Shown here: piece by piece, positions 49,731 through 62,600 of the stretch | How positions within the stretch are numbered: the stretch's first letter is position 1 | Layout of the letters: every line of letters begins with the position of its first letter | NCBI GenBank assembly: GCA_014904985.1 | Contig: MU128987.1 | Span: forward strand, 66,153 to 130,152 | Reading direction: 5' to 3' | DNA from: Hydnum rufescens UP504 | Taxonomy: Eukaryota; Basidiomycota; Agaricomycetes; Cantharellales; Hydnaceae | Length of the DNA stretch: 64,000 nucleotides | Notes under the pieces: generated by a model | Database searches by the model: none | Told to the model about the DNA's origin: nothing | The model's input: the letters and a program-made list of their open reading frames with translations, nothing else | Made by a program: the position numbers and the translations under genes

Positions 49731-50188
49731 TTAGTCCTCGTCTCCACTGCTCAAGATACTAGGTTTTTCCTCGTGCTTCTTGTGATGGCGCTCCATGGCG
49801 GCAGGCGAGTTTCCCCAAGAATAGAGCATAAGGTCATCCGCATCCCACTGGTGTCTGATTCTCAAATCCACCATTCCCTCAGGCCCATCCCTAGGTCGCT
49901 CCCCAGAAGCCACATTGGAGGCATCGCCTTCGTTCGCATTCGAGGCTGCTTCGCACTTTCGAATTGCAATAGATCGGTCATGCGACGTTTTCGAGGGTCC
50001 CATCGAAGCCGATTCAGGCGCTTTTGGGCGGGCACGATTTTCGTGCATCTCAAACAGTTCCATCCCACGTCCCCGTCGGACAGCAGCGGCACCGTAGTTG
50101 TAGTAGCAATAATAAGGCTGAGGGTTTTGGTTTTTTGATTATACTTCTTGAAAGCAGCATCGAGGTTGTTTGGGATGGTTGCACGCAT
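49731..50188 (-). CDS. hypothetical ORF
   Basis: Two overlapping minus frames are open (49731-50063 and 49862-50188). The first reads MELFEMHENRARPKAPESAS and ends EKPSILSSGDED. It could be a small hydrophilic protein. No family recognised and no splice evidence; low confidence that it is a gene. Confidence 0.25.
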
Positions 50189-50329
50189 ATAGGGATCCGG
50201 GTCTTCTAACTACTGCAGCGAATAGCGCTCATCTCTGGGTAAGCAAGCGATGCATCCAACTTGACAAATAGATCTGCACGGGAGGAACGTCTTCCATGTC
50301 AAGACAATGGTTCGGAGTCTGGAACATCA

Positions 50330-51409
50330 GCATGGAAAGGAGTGGGACGATTTAATCAAGCAATGGAAAATGCGGCAGACCTTCAATATCGCCGCTTCGC
50401 ATGTATCAAACGAGGCATGTAAAGGTTGGAACAGAAGCACGCCATTGCGGATATCATTCATATCCGTGAGGTCGCTCACACTCTCTTCATAACGTGGGCG
50501 ATTATGATCCCCCGAAACCATTGCAGCGGGGGAAGTACAGGTGCTCAGAGACCACACTTTTCAGCGATATTTATCAGCCGCACCTCTGAGTCTCTCCCTT
50601 CACTCTCACTCGAGCTACTGCAGCCCCGGCGCAAACCTGAAGTGAGGGAAGGAAATATTATGATGCCATTCTCCAGTAAGATTCGATCTAATGTATACAG
50701 TAACGCCGACGGGAAATCGCATTGCGTTCCGACTGCAACGCTAAGGATCATGAGTGGAGTTTTGGCATTTCCCCCATTTCCTAGTAAAGGTGTCATTGTT
50801 ACAGCTGCATGCAGTGCCCATTCAATGAGATGTACACACCTACCCCGTTGCTAACGAATGGTGCGTCTACTTACGCCATTCACGACGTCGAACAGTCCAA
50901 TGCAGGCAATTAAAAGAACATCTTCCTACCTGGTCCTCCATTCTCCCTATACGAGCACTCGGAAGTGCCCTTCACATGGGTGTCATCCGAGGAGCGCGTG
51001 CAGAGGACGTCCCATGCGCAACGGCCGATGCAAACCCCCAGGAGCATTGAAGGGCCAGCAGGGAGATGAATGGACCTACCAGTGGAATAAAGCGCTCCCC
51101 TCATTCACAGCACCGTTGTTCGTCGTGCCTCACCTAAAGGGAGAAACCTCAGGGCAGTGTCTCAGTCTCGGAGCATCCCTGATATCAATGAAGGGGCGTC
51201 CAATGCAAGCAAATCAGCAAAAAAGAGATGAAGAGGTTTCGATCCAAGCTCATGGGTAAACAATTGTAGACGGGTCTGCAACGAGACAAAGAGCTTTTAA
51301 ACCTTGACCAGAGGAGAACGATGGGGAAAGAACACGTTCTGGCATCGAGAGAAAGTCGAATGCGCGGCCTAGTATTATACAAGGGAGTGCCGGACGACGG
51401 AGGTGGCAA
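50330..51409 (-). pseudogene. HNH-endonuclease-like gene relic
   Basis: Near 50400-50500 the minus strand reads LTDMNDIRNGVLLFQPLHAS then FDTCEAAILKV. This matches the 'INDxRNGLLL..LLHxxF...AFL' end of the HNH nuclease domain found in many copies in mushroom-forming fungi. About 900 bp upstream a frame starting MPPPSSGTPLYNTRPRIRLS resembles the head of the same proteins. The region between, where the CxxTG and AHIIP motifs should lie, is broken. Boundaries are approximate. Confidence 0.4.
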
Positions 51410-51469
51410 TGGAAGCCGGCACGTTCGACTCGAATTGGATACCCCTACTAGGTATCTACCATCAAAGAT

Positions 51470-51901
51470 ATGATCTCAGACATCGACGTCAACCCCGTTC
51501 CCATTCCCATAAGACACTGTATTCAGCCCACTTTGAAGTCGCGAAGAGTACGTAGAGAAGACAAGGAAACTGCCACCTCGTGGGAACATCTGCCAGCAAT
51601 CACGAGACTGATCTACAGCACTTGCGTGAGCAGGAAAGCTTCTCCCATCTATAGAAGAGTCTCAGCACTCATAGTCATGGCGATTGGAGGTGAAATCCCT
51701 AGATCTAGTTCCACCTCGGATCCACAGGCATCTTCACAAACGGTCCAAGATCCGAATGGGAGCAAAAAGCTGTCCAATGACTTCCGGAAGATACAAACGG
51801 AAACCTCCTGTGTTCCGGACGCCTCCATTATCGAGAGTGGAAGTTTTATAGATATCGGCTTTGTGTCTCTGTTAACGATATTATTAATCCCATGCCGGTG
51901 A
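51470..51901 (+). other. open frame of unknown significance
   Basis: 143 open codons, with a serine-rich middle and a hydrophobic end (GFVSLLTILLIPC). Composition is unremarkable and no family is recognised; it may be chance. Confidence 0.15.
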
Positions 51902-53442
51902 GCGCAAATGAAGGCCGGCGGGCGGTATGGTCATCATGTCGGGCATTCGAGCGTAATCTGGGATTTAAAGGCGGGCCCCCGCCGGCCAGCGGTGATCATG
52001 GGTGCTGATGGTGGCTGATCGCACGGTTTCCACGGAACTTGTCTTCCAGCCCTGTCAATATCAGTTCTCTCAGTAATCAAAATCGCCCGTCGTCAAGTTC
52101 TTCGCCTTCAGGGAAAGCGCGACAGTCCGCGCAGTCCGTATGAAGATTTTTCCTCGCACACAGCCCGTTTATACAGGATCCGAGATCCCCAATTCGGCGA
52201 TTTTTGTCTTCTCCTTTCCCCAACTCATCAATCCCCCCCACGCCTGTCATTGTCGGGACCGGGCATCTGATCCATTTTAGGTAGCTCCGGCCTTCCGCTG
52301 CTTTTCCGACTTGCCTTTCAAACCCGCTCTCTCACTGGCACTATTCCTAATGGCCTATCTCGGCGTCTCGCGCGTGATTTTTCGCGTTCCCTGATAACAC
52401 CAAGTTAGCAGGACGATTCAGGAATTCTGTACTTTCCCCCGGTGATATACTCATCATATCACCCCCCATGGTCGTTCTTTAAACCTCCCAAACGCCCACG
52501 GGTGCCCTTTTGAGGATAATACGTAAAACATCAAGCTCCGCCATCACATGTGTTCGTTGCATTTTAATTTGTGAAGGGCTGACCTTTACGCGCCCCTACA
52601 CGTACTGCGGTTAAATTGCACGTGGCCGACCTTGAACTTTTTCGGATGAATTATAGTTATACTCAGGGGTGACACAGGTCAGTCTCAGTGGATTGCCCAG
52701 AGATCCGGGTGTGTCGAAGTTTTACACTGATTTCACGACTCAAGATATTGTAAATGAAATCCAAAGAAGGGGGTCATTGCCCCATGCCACCCTCCCTTGT
52801 TTTTCCCCGTCTCGTTTGTTTTTTGCCAAGTGTAGCATCCGAGACCCCAAGAAGCCAGTTGAGTTCTTCGGCCGGGGTTACTTCAGCCACCACGCCAAAC
52901 GAAATGAATTCGAAGCTGTTGAAAAATAGCTCAGAGCTCATCCATATTCAATCTTGTTTTCATTCTCTTAATATTATCGTAATGCTCGCGTGCGTACCAC
53001 ACGCGCCTAGCTTCTAGAGAAAGATTGATGCCAAATGTGATTAATTTGAGAAGCGATATCCTGGTGACCCGCACGACAACCATGAGAAAATGGTGAGGAA
53101 GAAAGAGAGAAAGTTCACAATAACCGAGGGGAAAGCAGAGAACCCAGGGAAATACATAAGGATATATGGATGGATCGATATGAGAGATTGAAGGATGTGG
53201 ACAGGGGAAACGACAACAAGAGGAAGATTCAAGTGAAGTGACAGAATAATGGACGGGAGACCGTACGGTAAAACAAGATCAGGACGTGCGATTAGAAGTG
53301 ATGAAGGGAGGGGAAAATATGTGTATATGATAGATCATAGAATACAATCTATTGATACGCATTCGGCACCACGCGCATACGGAGCTTAGCTTCCCTGCAG
53401 CCAGAATTAGAAAACGAAGAAAATAATGATAGTGTGTCATCC
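51902..53442. other. intergenic
   Basis: No gene, RNA or repeat recognised on either strand. Confidence 0.4.
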
Positions 53443-55347
53443 TCACATCTTGAGAGCATCCATCTTCGGGATGGCATCGTGGAGAGATAGAAGCGAGCGC
53501 ACAGCGTCGACTTCCTCTAACCACTCACCCAGTCCATACCAAAATGTGTGTTGTTGGTGCGTGCCGAACCACAACGGCATGAGAGAAAAATGATGCGAAT
53601 TCTCCACGGTGATCACATTCCAAACGCCTGGTTTTAGAATTGACTTTTCCCGGAGATGCGAGTGGGGCAAGCGAGCGGTGTCCACAAGGGGTGCGTAATG
53701 GGTACAACTAGAATCGCTACACACAGGAGAATAAGTTGTTAAGGAGACGAACGATGAGCCGAGCGAGGCACAGAGAAGACATACTTGCAATTGCCTGGAT
53801 GCCATTGTGAGAAAGAAGGGACCATGCCGTCATTCGCGAAATGGTTCTCGTCGAGAAGGACAGGCATCGAGTTCCCATCTGCCAGGCTGTCCACCTCAGA
53901 CGACGTTTCAGAGGATACAAGGATTCCTCCCTCTGGGTCGTCAAGGGTATTAAAGTCCTCGGGAGGTAATCATCCACTTCATCTTCTGATATCGAGAGAC
54001 GATCGGCCAGGAATTTTGGAAGAGGCTTTATCCTGTGGAAGTCAAAACCGCCCATGATCCAAGAAAGGAGCCACATTGGAGTCATAGAAAACTTTTTGGG
54101 GGTGTGGAAAGGTTCCTGTGGATTCGAAAGCTCTGTCTGAAGTGACAAAATGTTTTTGAGTGAGCGAATGGAAGCGGGAGCGTGGACACTTACCCAAGAG
54201 TTAACATAGGAGCGATACCACGTCCTTCCACCCATGCCGCGGGAACTCTCCCACTCGAGATCACGATCTTCGCCCGCCTGGAAGGTGCAGTCCCAAGGAA
54301 TGGCATCTTTCCCCTCGCTCCAATCCGAGCAGCAGAGCTGACGGAGAAGGTCTAGGAAGGACATATCCTTCATGGTCAAATTCCGGGCCTCATTGTGAAA
54401 ATCTGGGACGATTGCCGAAGGAAGGATTGGGGATAAATACGACATCAGGTGGAGATACCAAGAGACAAGTGTACTAATCTGTGACGCGGATCACGTGAGA
54501 GTCAAATGCATTTGTAGTGAGATCCGAAGACTGACTGAAATTGGGGCAAATTTGGGGGCGGTGGTGAAACTGCCTGTGATCCAATATCCGATTTGAGTGC
54601 CGCGAAATGGAGAACCGACTAGATAACGCTTAGAATGTAGCGAGGATGGTCATAGCTGAGAGTTTCGTACCACAATTCAACGTAGCAACCATGTCGGGAT
54701 GAGCGTCTGGCCCAAAGAAGCCATCGCGGATCATACTCATCATCTTAACTATCGTTACGCCTCCCTTTGAAGTACTCTGGGAGTTAGATTACGCGGATGG
54801 GATCCGGAGGGATGACGTTACCATGCTGTGGCCGAGAAAATGCAGAGGGTGTTTTGCAGACCAAGAGGGGTAGAGTCCAGTGGAATGGTGGCGGCCGTAG
54901 CGACTGTGACCATTTTGGATGGAGTGATCCTCCCCATAGTCGACAGTCCCGCCTTTAAGACTGTAAAACAGCTCGCAAGCCCTATCGTGCACCGAGTTCA
55001 CCGGGCTCACGCGAGCGAAGATAATGTGTCGACGTTTTTTGCTGCCGACTTCTGCTCGGTGAGCGTTGAGATGTGTCTCAAAGTCGCCCCTAATGAGGTC
55101 CACACGTTGAATATAGCGCTTTCTCGAGGTTCGAAAGCTTGAACATACCAAAAGTATTCTGAAGTACACGAGAGGAAACCTGTGGGCGCCAGTGTCAGAA
55201 TGTCTCTGAGTGCACGAATTTCTGGCCAGAAGCCTTGCCTTCTATGAGAACTAAAGGAGATGTGGCCTGAGGAGGTAGTGGAAGTGGCCTGTAGTGGGCG
55301 TTTGTTGGAGTCTCAGGAGAATATTCGGGGGTGGAGGAGGGGAGCAT
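53443..55347 (-). CDS. alpha/beta-hydrolase lipase (triacylglycerol lipase family), paralogue 1
   Basis: Lipase of the family with bacterial L1-type similarity. It starts MLPSSTPEYSPETP (ATG 55345-55347); PLVLIE joins GFLSCTSEYFW across a GC-AG intron (55180-55238), then GDFETHLNAHRAEVG. Core: SPVNSVHDRACELFYSLKGG, TVDYGEDHS, TGLYPSWSAKHPLHFLGHSM joining GGVTIVKMMSMI. The nucleophile Ser is in GHSMGG. Then SPFRGTQIGYWITG and the long lid/cap region. The acid is in HFANDGMVPSFSQWHPGNC and the His in TVENSHHFSLMPLWFGTHQQ. The last exon ends DALKM with TGA at 53443. There are at least seven introns. The catalytic triad is complete, and I see no frame break, so it is probably functional. No secretion signal at the start, so an intracellular role is likely (inference). 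Confidence 0.82.
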
Positions 55348-57611
55348 TATGACACCGATTGAGGAGGAAGTAAACGACGCCTCTTATATTCATCTTGAAC
55401 TGTGAATAACTTGGTGGAAGTTCCGAATTGGCTTTCACAGTCAAATCACCACGTGACTTGGGTTATCCTAATTTTGCACCCGCCACTAGCCCCTTTCCCG
55501 GTCCCTGACAAACTATTTCAGCCACGATTTCTTTTTCATTTCCGCGTGCATCTGTTTTCCCCCGCTCCGCACTGAAACACCTTGCGCACCGCAATCCACA
55601 TACAGGGACTCTCACATATAACAAAATCCTGAATTAAATGCCACTGATCGATCTTCTGGCATTAAGCGCCCCACTTTCCCTTCATGTCCGAATGTCAGGA
55701 CCCGTGACGCCAAATCCAGAGTTGAGGTTGAGTCCCGAGGCACGAGACGAGACAGCTAAATGGATGAGGAACCGGCCTTCGCCGAAATTCACCCGCTTGC
55801 CTCTTTCGTTTCGAAGCGCACGGTAGCCAATGCTGTTCGCCAGTTTTTTCACCAGCCCAGTCACCTGTGTTTTACTGTTTTATTTGGGATCCTGTCCCGA
55901 CGTTGGGTGGCCACCAGCCTCATGCACCGCGTTTTGCCTTCGGCGAGACACCGCTTGACATTGGTAATTGACCCAGGTCACCTCCAGATCGACAATCTCA
56001 AAAATTTGATAACACCACTGATTCTGGCTGCGGAGAATCATCCCATCCGATTCCCATCCTTCCTGTGCTCGAGGCCCCTGTGTGCGCTTCAAGCATGACT
56101 CTACTTTTGAAACATTGGGGGGTTGCCAGAATTGCCACGAGGTGATCCCTAAAGATTGAGGTCTCTATTCGCATCTAGGATCATCTGGGAGACAGAAGTA
56201 GGGTCGTCGTATGCAACTCAAATACGCCCTCAAGGCCCTGCTATCCTAATAGTCTCCCTCCCAAAGGCGGGATCGAATTACCGATACACCCGCGCCCCGT
56301 CCGGAGGCACGATCCCAGTCGTGGTGGACCGATTCCAGATGCCAAGAACGACCTCCAGCCCTCATGGGAAGCCGTGTCAGGGGTCCGGAATTTGGTGGGC
56401 ATTTGGCAGTCAACCCAAGCCCTCATGTTGTCCCGATCGCAAGAAGCCGTTCAATTTGTGTATTTAGGCACACTCTGATTTCATATAGTTTAAGCACGCT
56501 GAGCTCTATCACTTTTCAGGACCTGTGCGCTCAAGTCAGAGCCTTCCTGAAAGATTTGTGCTCCTTGATTGGTCTTCTGCTAGATCCGGCTATGGCTAGC
56601 GTGGACTCGGGCGGAGCACCCCGTTACTCTCATCAACTTTTGGTCGCATCTCGTTGAGTAAGACCCATAGCTCTGCTGTGGATTGAACGTCATGCTCTGT
56701 ACGGGTGTGATTGGGAAATTTGATTGCTGATGCATAGTAGATAATGTGGCTTTTGATTCGATGATCTCCCATGACCAAGTCCTATTTTTACGCGCGCATA
56801 CGGTGTGCAGGGTGGAGGAATCTATTTCGTGGCGAGAGCCTCGACTATTGCCCCTCGCATCATGGGCCCATCCAGTTCCAACCCTAATCTCGCGGACCTC
56901 ATGCATCTTGTAGGGGAGCGTAGGTTCGTTTCTCGCTACAACCAATAAAACCAAACCCAGGTTAGGCCCCTATTCCAGATGTGGGTGCGGATAGAACCAA
57001 ACCAGGCAGGTTCGGTGACGGGTAGCCGCTGATCAAGGTGGATGACGCATCCTTCACTATTGTGAATCCCGTCCGCTCAGTGTTTTCCGTCGCAGTCCTT
57101 CTGCTTGTGTATGCTACTCTTCATCGGACCAACGCGGTTATATGTACGCAATGAATGTCATGACAGTCCTCTCAGGGCGGAACCCACCTTGGCAATCTGC
57201 CTGTCCGACGGTGCTGAATTTTGAGTGGGTGTGGATCCCCGCCAAGAGGTGGAGTTGCTTCCGTAAATTTCCAGAATTCATCCTTGGGGATATGGGCGGC
57301 AATGGGACGGGCAGCGTCGACAAAGAACGCGCGCCCGTAAAATCGACTTGTTCGGGGTTGGGGGAGCTGCTGCGGGAATCGCCAGCATCGCTTGAGGAAA
57401 ATCGGGAGAGCCGTGACTTGCAATTGCTTCGAACGGTTTTTCACATCCGAATTCAGGCAGAAAATCGGCCAATCCCTGCACGCGATTTCTCACCTAAGAG
57501 GAAATGCTTGTCCCCTTTCCCCAATCACTCGGCCATATATACTTCGCCCCTCGCCCCTTCCCCCCAGTACTCCTCCACCGCGGCGGCACCCACTCCTTCC
57601 TGCATGCGTAG
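55348..57611. other. 2.3-kb divergent intergenic region between the lipases
   Basis: Short frames on both strands; none recognised. It would contain both lipase promoters. Confidence 0.4.
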
Positions 57612-59698
57612 ATGACCGTGGACACTTACCTTTCGTCTCCTAATATTTCCCGTCTGCATCTTCATGGAGAGGGCAATCCATCAGTCAACCAACACCTTGA
57701 TGATCTCTTAGACCAAGCCGCCTCATACGATTCACAGGCATTCCTTTCCCCCATAGACAAACCTGCCCCACCACAGACCCTTCCCCCCCTCGTCCTTGTC
57801 GAGGTCAGTAGTGTCGACCAGAACACGAAATTTAGCCCACCTTGCTCACGCTACACTCATAGGGGTTCTTCTCATTCTTCCATAAACGACTCTGGGGTGC
57901 ATTTGAAACACATCTCAATGCGGCGCGCGCCGCGGCGGGTCTTCCAGGTCGTCGAAGGGTGATTCTGTCACGGTGAGTTGGCATGATTCTACCCCCTTTT
58001 CATGTTCCTTTTCTTTTTTCGTTTTTCACATCCCATCGCGTTCGAAATGCCTAGGGTGGGCCCTGTGTCTTCAATGCATGATCGAGCTTGTGAGCTTTAC
58101 TACTCTATCAAAGGGGTACCGTCGATTATGGGGAAGATCACGCACGTGAGTCGGGTCACGCCCGCTATGGGCGCCATTATCCAACAGGTAAGCCCTTACC
58201 CTTGCAGATATCAACTGTGGCAGCATCCCCCCTCACTTCCTCTCCCCCGATGATAGGGTTATATCCCTCCTGGTCCAAACAATATCCGATTCACTTCGTG
58301 ACACATAGTCTTGGGGGCACCACCGTCACCGTCATGCAATCCCTCATCAAGTCTGGACATTTCGGATCATCCGCTCATCCGGACATGGTCGCCTCCCTAG
58401 CTGCTGTGTCTGCCCCATTCAAGGGTACCCCATTTGTATTTTGGATAGGCGAAGACAAGAAATCAGCACCGGATATCAAGTTCTTCTCGGTGGGTGCCGA
58501 CCCTTTCACAAATCCAACATGGGGTCGATAATTTCTATAATCGTCTGATTATGTAGATAAACTCGTTCATGACAAAGGCAATCCATACATTATGTTACCT
58601 AGCTCCGATCATTCCCAGCTTCATCCCCCTTCCCGATTTGTTCTACGACGCTCGGAAGATGACGATGCGCCAGCTCTCCTTCTTGCAATACTTGAAGGTC
58701 ATGTGGAGGTCGTCTTGGGGCCAGACCAAAGATGTTATCTCCTTTGATTGTACCTTCGAGGCCGCAGACATTCGTGAGGCAAACTGGGATGACCCCGGCC
58801 TAACACATTCTACCGAACCTATGTTACTTGCATGGTAACTGGACTTGCTCAAGCTGGGCTGCCCCAATCTTTCGACTGATCTATTATTATCCTCTAGACA
58901 GTGAAAGACGAATCAAGTGAAACAACTACATATCATGTCCCTCTTATAGAACCCTCGTCCGCGAATCTGTATGGCTCTACTATATTTCATCCGTCATCGG
59001 GAGCTATGACTTATCATTCGATCCTCCCTACACCCGGATTCTTAAAGTCCAAGCCCAAGGCTAGGACCAATGGATATGCGCGGGAGCGCGCGAACGGCTA
59101 CGGCACCAATCATCCTCGCGATGAGATCCTAGAGTCCCCACCTCGCCGCCAGCATTGGTCCACGGGGGGGCGAGTGAAAATTGGGCGAGGAATATTATGC
59201 GAACGACGGCATTGTATCGTTGGTCAGGTATGCCCTGTTCGCGCCCATTGCATGGTCCAAGACGTTTCGTTAATGTCTCGTCTCTCAAAAGTCAATGGCA
59301 TCCTGGGGAATGCAGGTATGTCTGAAGTCCTGCATATTATCATGCTTTCGTGCTTTAATATCGTCAACCCCCACTCGATCTAGTCCTCGCGTTGTCTCCA
59401 TCATTCGTCTCAGACGGATCCAAACCCTTCCCCGGTCTTCTTCGGCTCCTCGTCCAGCCCCAGGCGCATGAGGCCCGGTATATGGAACGTATGCCACATC
59501 CCAGACTCTACCCACTTTTCGATCATGCCCTTATGGTGGGGCACGCGACTGCAGAAGGAGTTCTGGGCCGAGTTGGGTGAGTGGCTCGAGGGCGTCGATG
59601 CCTCAAGAGCCGTACGCTACTATTCCCAGGGCCACTTTCGTATAAGAAGAACCCTGTGTCCGTCCCGCATGCGCTGCTCGATGGCGGTGGCGGTGTGA
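57612..59698 (+). CDS. alpha/beta-hydrolase lipase, paralogue 2 (frame-broken as sequenced)
   Basis: Paralogue of the 53.4-55.3 kb gene on the other strand. Starts MTVDTYLSSPNISRLHLHGE; TLPPLVLVE joins GFFSFFHKRLWGAFETHLNA. Then GPVSSMHDRACELYYSIKGG, GHARYGRHYPT, GLYPSWSKQYPIHFVTHSLG and VSAPFKGTPFVFWIGED. The nucleophile elbow is T-H-S-L-G rather than the paralogue's G-H-S-M-G. The acid is in YYANDGIVSLVR and the His in IPDSTHFSIMPLWWGTRLQ, close to the end EWLEGVDASR. Two one-base breaks are clear against the paralogue: IKGGTVDYGEDHA needs five G where 58113-58116 has four, and near 58795-58805 TFYRTYVTC is out of frame. It is either a recent pseudogene or a consensus error. Confidence 0.72.
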
Positions 59699-62600
59699 GA
59701 ACGTATGGGGGAGTCGTATTATCGTGTAATTGTTGGTCGTGGCGGTCAACCGTGGGTCGACCTATCGCTATCTGTAACCAACCCACCTATCGTACCCCTC
59801 ATGTGCTGTTTAATGTTGTGCATGCATACTATATATCCAATGAAGAATAATTATGTTGTGATCTCACGGAGCATAACGAGATGGTCACTGGATTGGGGTG
59901 ATATTGAGAGAGCCCCCCCTGGCACATAAGCACATGCCTGGCGTCCATTCCCGAGAGACTCGCACAATAATGAATCCATCATCCAATTTAGCGAAATGAC
60001 AGTTATAATTACTATCATGATTGGAGCTTTTTCCTGTCAGAGTTATGAGAAACTTCAGTATTCCCCCTCGGCTGCGAGGGCTATTTTGAGCGAGGAGATC
60101 AAATTTACATTTAAAAAGAAAAAAAAGGGGGGGGACGGGGAGATCACAGGTGTCCCGCATACGATCATTCTCTATCTCGGAACTCGGCTCTGTGGCAGAG
60201 GACAGGGGACAGGGGGTTCAACCCCACCACGGGTCATTCTTGACGATGTAGACTAGTACTTTTACACGACGCAATTAGGGAGAAAAATTAGTGCCCGCGT
60301 TGGAAGGGGAAAAAAAAAAAAGAAAGGGGTTCGGGTGATGAGTCGGCTTGCACGTATTGTCGCGCACGGCTGCACAGCGTGGGGAACATACAAGATGGTC
60401 CTTGCTCGAGGGGGAATCGCAGCATCACCCCATAGCGTGCATTGGATATTCATTTTGGGCCATCAGAAGCGGGCAAGATAACGGAGGTGGATGAAAAAAG
60501 GCAGGAGGAAATGGCTACTGCTATGAGTGACAAGTCGGCGCTAACGGCTATTAATGCTATGCTGCATATTGAACCTGCACGCGTATTTCATTCAGTTTTA
60601 TGGAAGCGGATAGTTCTCTCTCGTTCCTCGTGGAGCCTGGGAGGAATAATTGGGCGATAGAACTGCATGCAGACGAGTCCCATAAGAGGCGCACTATTTG
60701 ATCTGATTATACATGATCATCAGGATTGCATTTTTCACATCTTTCCAACCTAATTTTCTTGGACACCTATTTGGGTAGGATGGTATAGCGATTGCCGGAC
60801 AATGCAGGATGGGGTTAGGACATCGGTGAGTCGTCAACTTGTGCTTTACATCCCGAACATACAAGTGACCGTCAATACCCAGTACTTGCCTATAATTTCA
60901 GTCTGTCGAAAGCATGCCGTAGTCGTCGTGGATTTGCTTCACCGGGACCGATTTCATGGCGGCGAGCTAGGCAAATCAGGACTGTTAAAAACAAGGTCCA
61001 CTGCCTACAGTTCATACGAAGAAAGGAGATCACCTTCCCAAAGAGAATCTACAGAGCAATGACCAGAGAGATGGATGTCGACCGAAACTTTGGTATGGTG
61101 CATTATTGACTTACTTGACACGAATCCTACGGACGCATAGTGTGGTCGGGAGGATCCTTACGGCAAGAGTAAAATCAATCATACCTTACTCTCATTATAT
61201 TCGTGTAAGGCGCGATGATGACGGGTAACCACACTCTGTGCCTTGTCCAAATCTCTGAAAGACGCGTCAAATCACTCCACGAAAACCGAACGTATCTGAA
61301 GGAGAATATCACACCCTTCAGATTCTTCTAGCTCCTTCACTTCGTTCTCGAGAACGGCGATGCGTTCAGAAGCTAAAGTGCGTGTCCCGCGGTTCGTTGA
61401 ATTCATATACTGTGGCGAAAGCAGCAAACGCGCTGCAGGGAGAATGCCGCTAGCTTCAGATCACGTGAGGGAGTCTAGCATGACATTCGCCTTGCTTTGC
61501 CAAACTGCCTGGCGATCGGTTTCACGAGAGGCTCCTACTTGTGCTGCTTCATGTGTGGGGGGATCGGCCACGTGTACCACATTGTCTACAACATTCGCTA
61601 AACCTCTTGTCGAAGTTGTCGTCAAGGCCGTTTCCGGGCGGCCCGTTATTTGATCCGATGGTTTCTCGCTCTGTGTCCAATGGAATTGCCCCCCTGGCCT
61701 CCGCGCTTCTGCTTATCCAGGACTTTTGCTGGTAAAATCATCTCTTCGCGTATCTCAATCCTACAATCAATGATGGTCAAGAAGATCTTTATGGCACAGT
61801 GTAACGATATAGGGATCTTCTCTGTTGGTGGACCCACCTCAAGGGCCTTTCCGCGGCAGACCTCGCGTCCATTCCGACGAGTCCCAGGCGCCTGAGATTA
61901 TCTCTGCTTGAACTATGGTAAAAACACTGTCGTTGAGCGACTCTTTCCGTGAATTAGTGTCTATTCTTTGATTTTGCGCCAAAAATCTACGTGCTACCTC
62001 CGATACTTACGGTCCTTAAGGAGATTCGAATGCCTCGTTGGTCCTATATGAACCCAGGCCCGCCCGGCAGACGAAAAGAAGCTCCTAGCCTGTTCTTCTG
62101 CAACGACGTAATCATCGGCGAATAGACCTCGATTTCATCGACCCAGAAGTATACATTCCCCCCCCCCGGGGGGGGGATCGCAACTCCAATCTGATTAAAG
62201 TGGATTCAATGCACCCTGTTCTGTGTCGTCTTAACTTCGCCTTCGTGCGAGCTCCCACTCGATCCCGCCGGGGAGGATTGGACTCGCATCCTTATCGACC
62301 CAGGAATTTGAATATCCTGAGTCTGTACATGGCGCACGCCCTGGGGATACCGAGTTAGAGCGAGCTTATACTTCTACTTGGGTGACCGGGAGACTCGCCT
62401 GGGATAGATTTCGCCCAAATCCTCCATCTATCTCCTGCGTCTAGCATCACGAACGATGCTAGCTCATCGTTTAAACTTGCCTTACGTAATCTCTCTCGCC
62501 CATTTGATTCGTTTCTGAGATACGCAACTGATCTGTTCTTCTGCACCTCAGATTTATGGTCTTCTGTAGCCTTAAGTCCCCTCCGTGAGACTTGGCGCAC

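Noticed and set aside
55760..56098. Plus frame with leucine-rich LTLVIDPGHLQIDNLKNLIT
   Set aside because: It superficially recalls fungal F-box/LRR text, but there is no F-box, no repeats and no consistent strand; not called.
60165..60240. tRNA-like sequence with GGGGGTTCAACCCC
   Set aside because: The T-arm shape is present, but there is no D-arm box A, the acceptor stem pairs imperfectly and no anticodon arm can be drawn.
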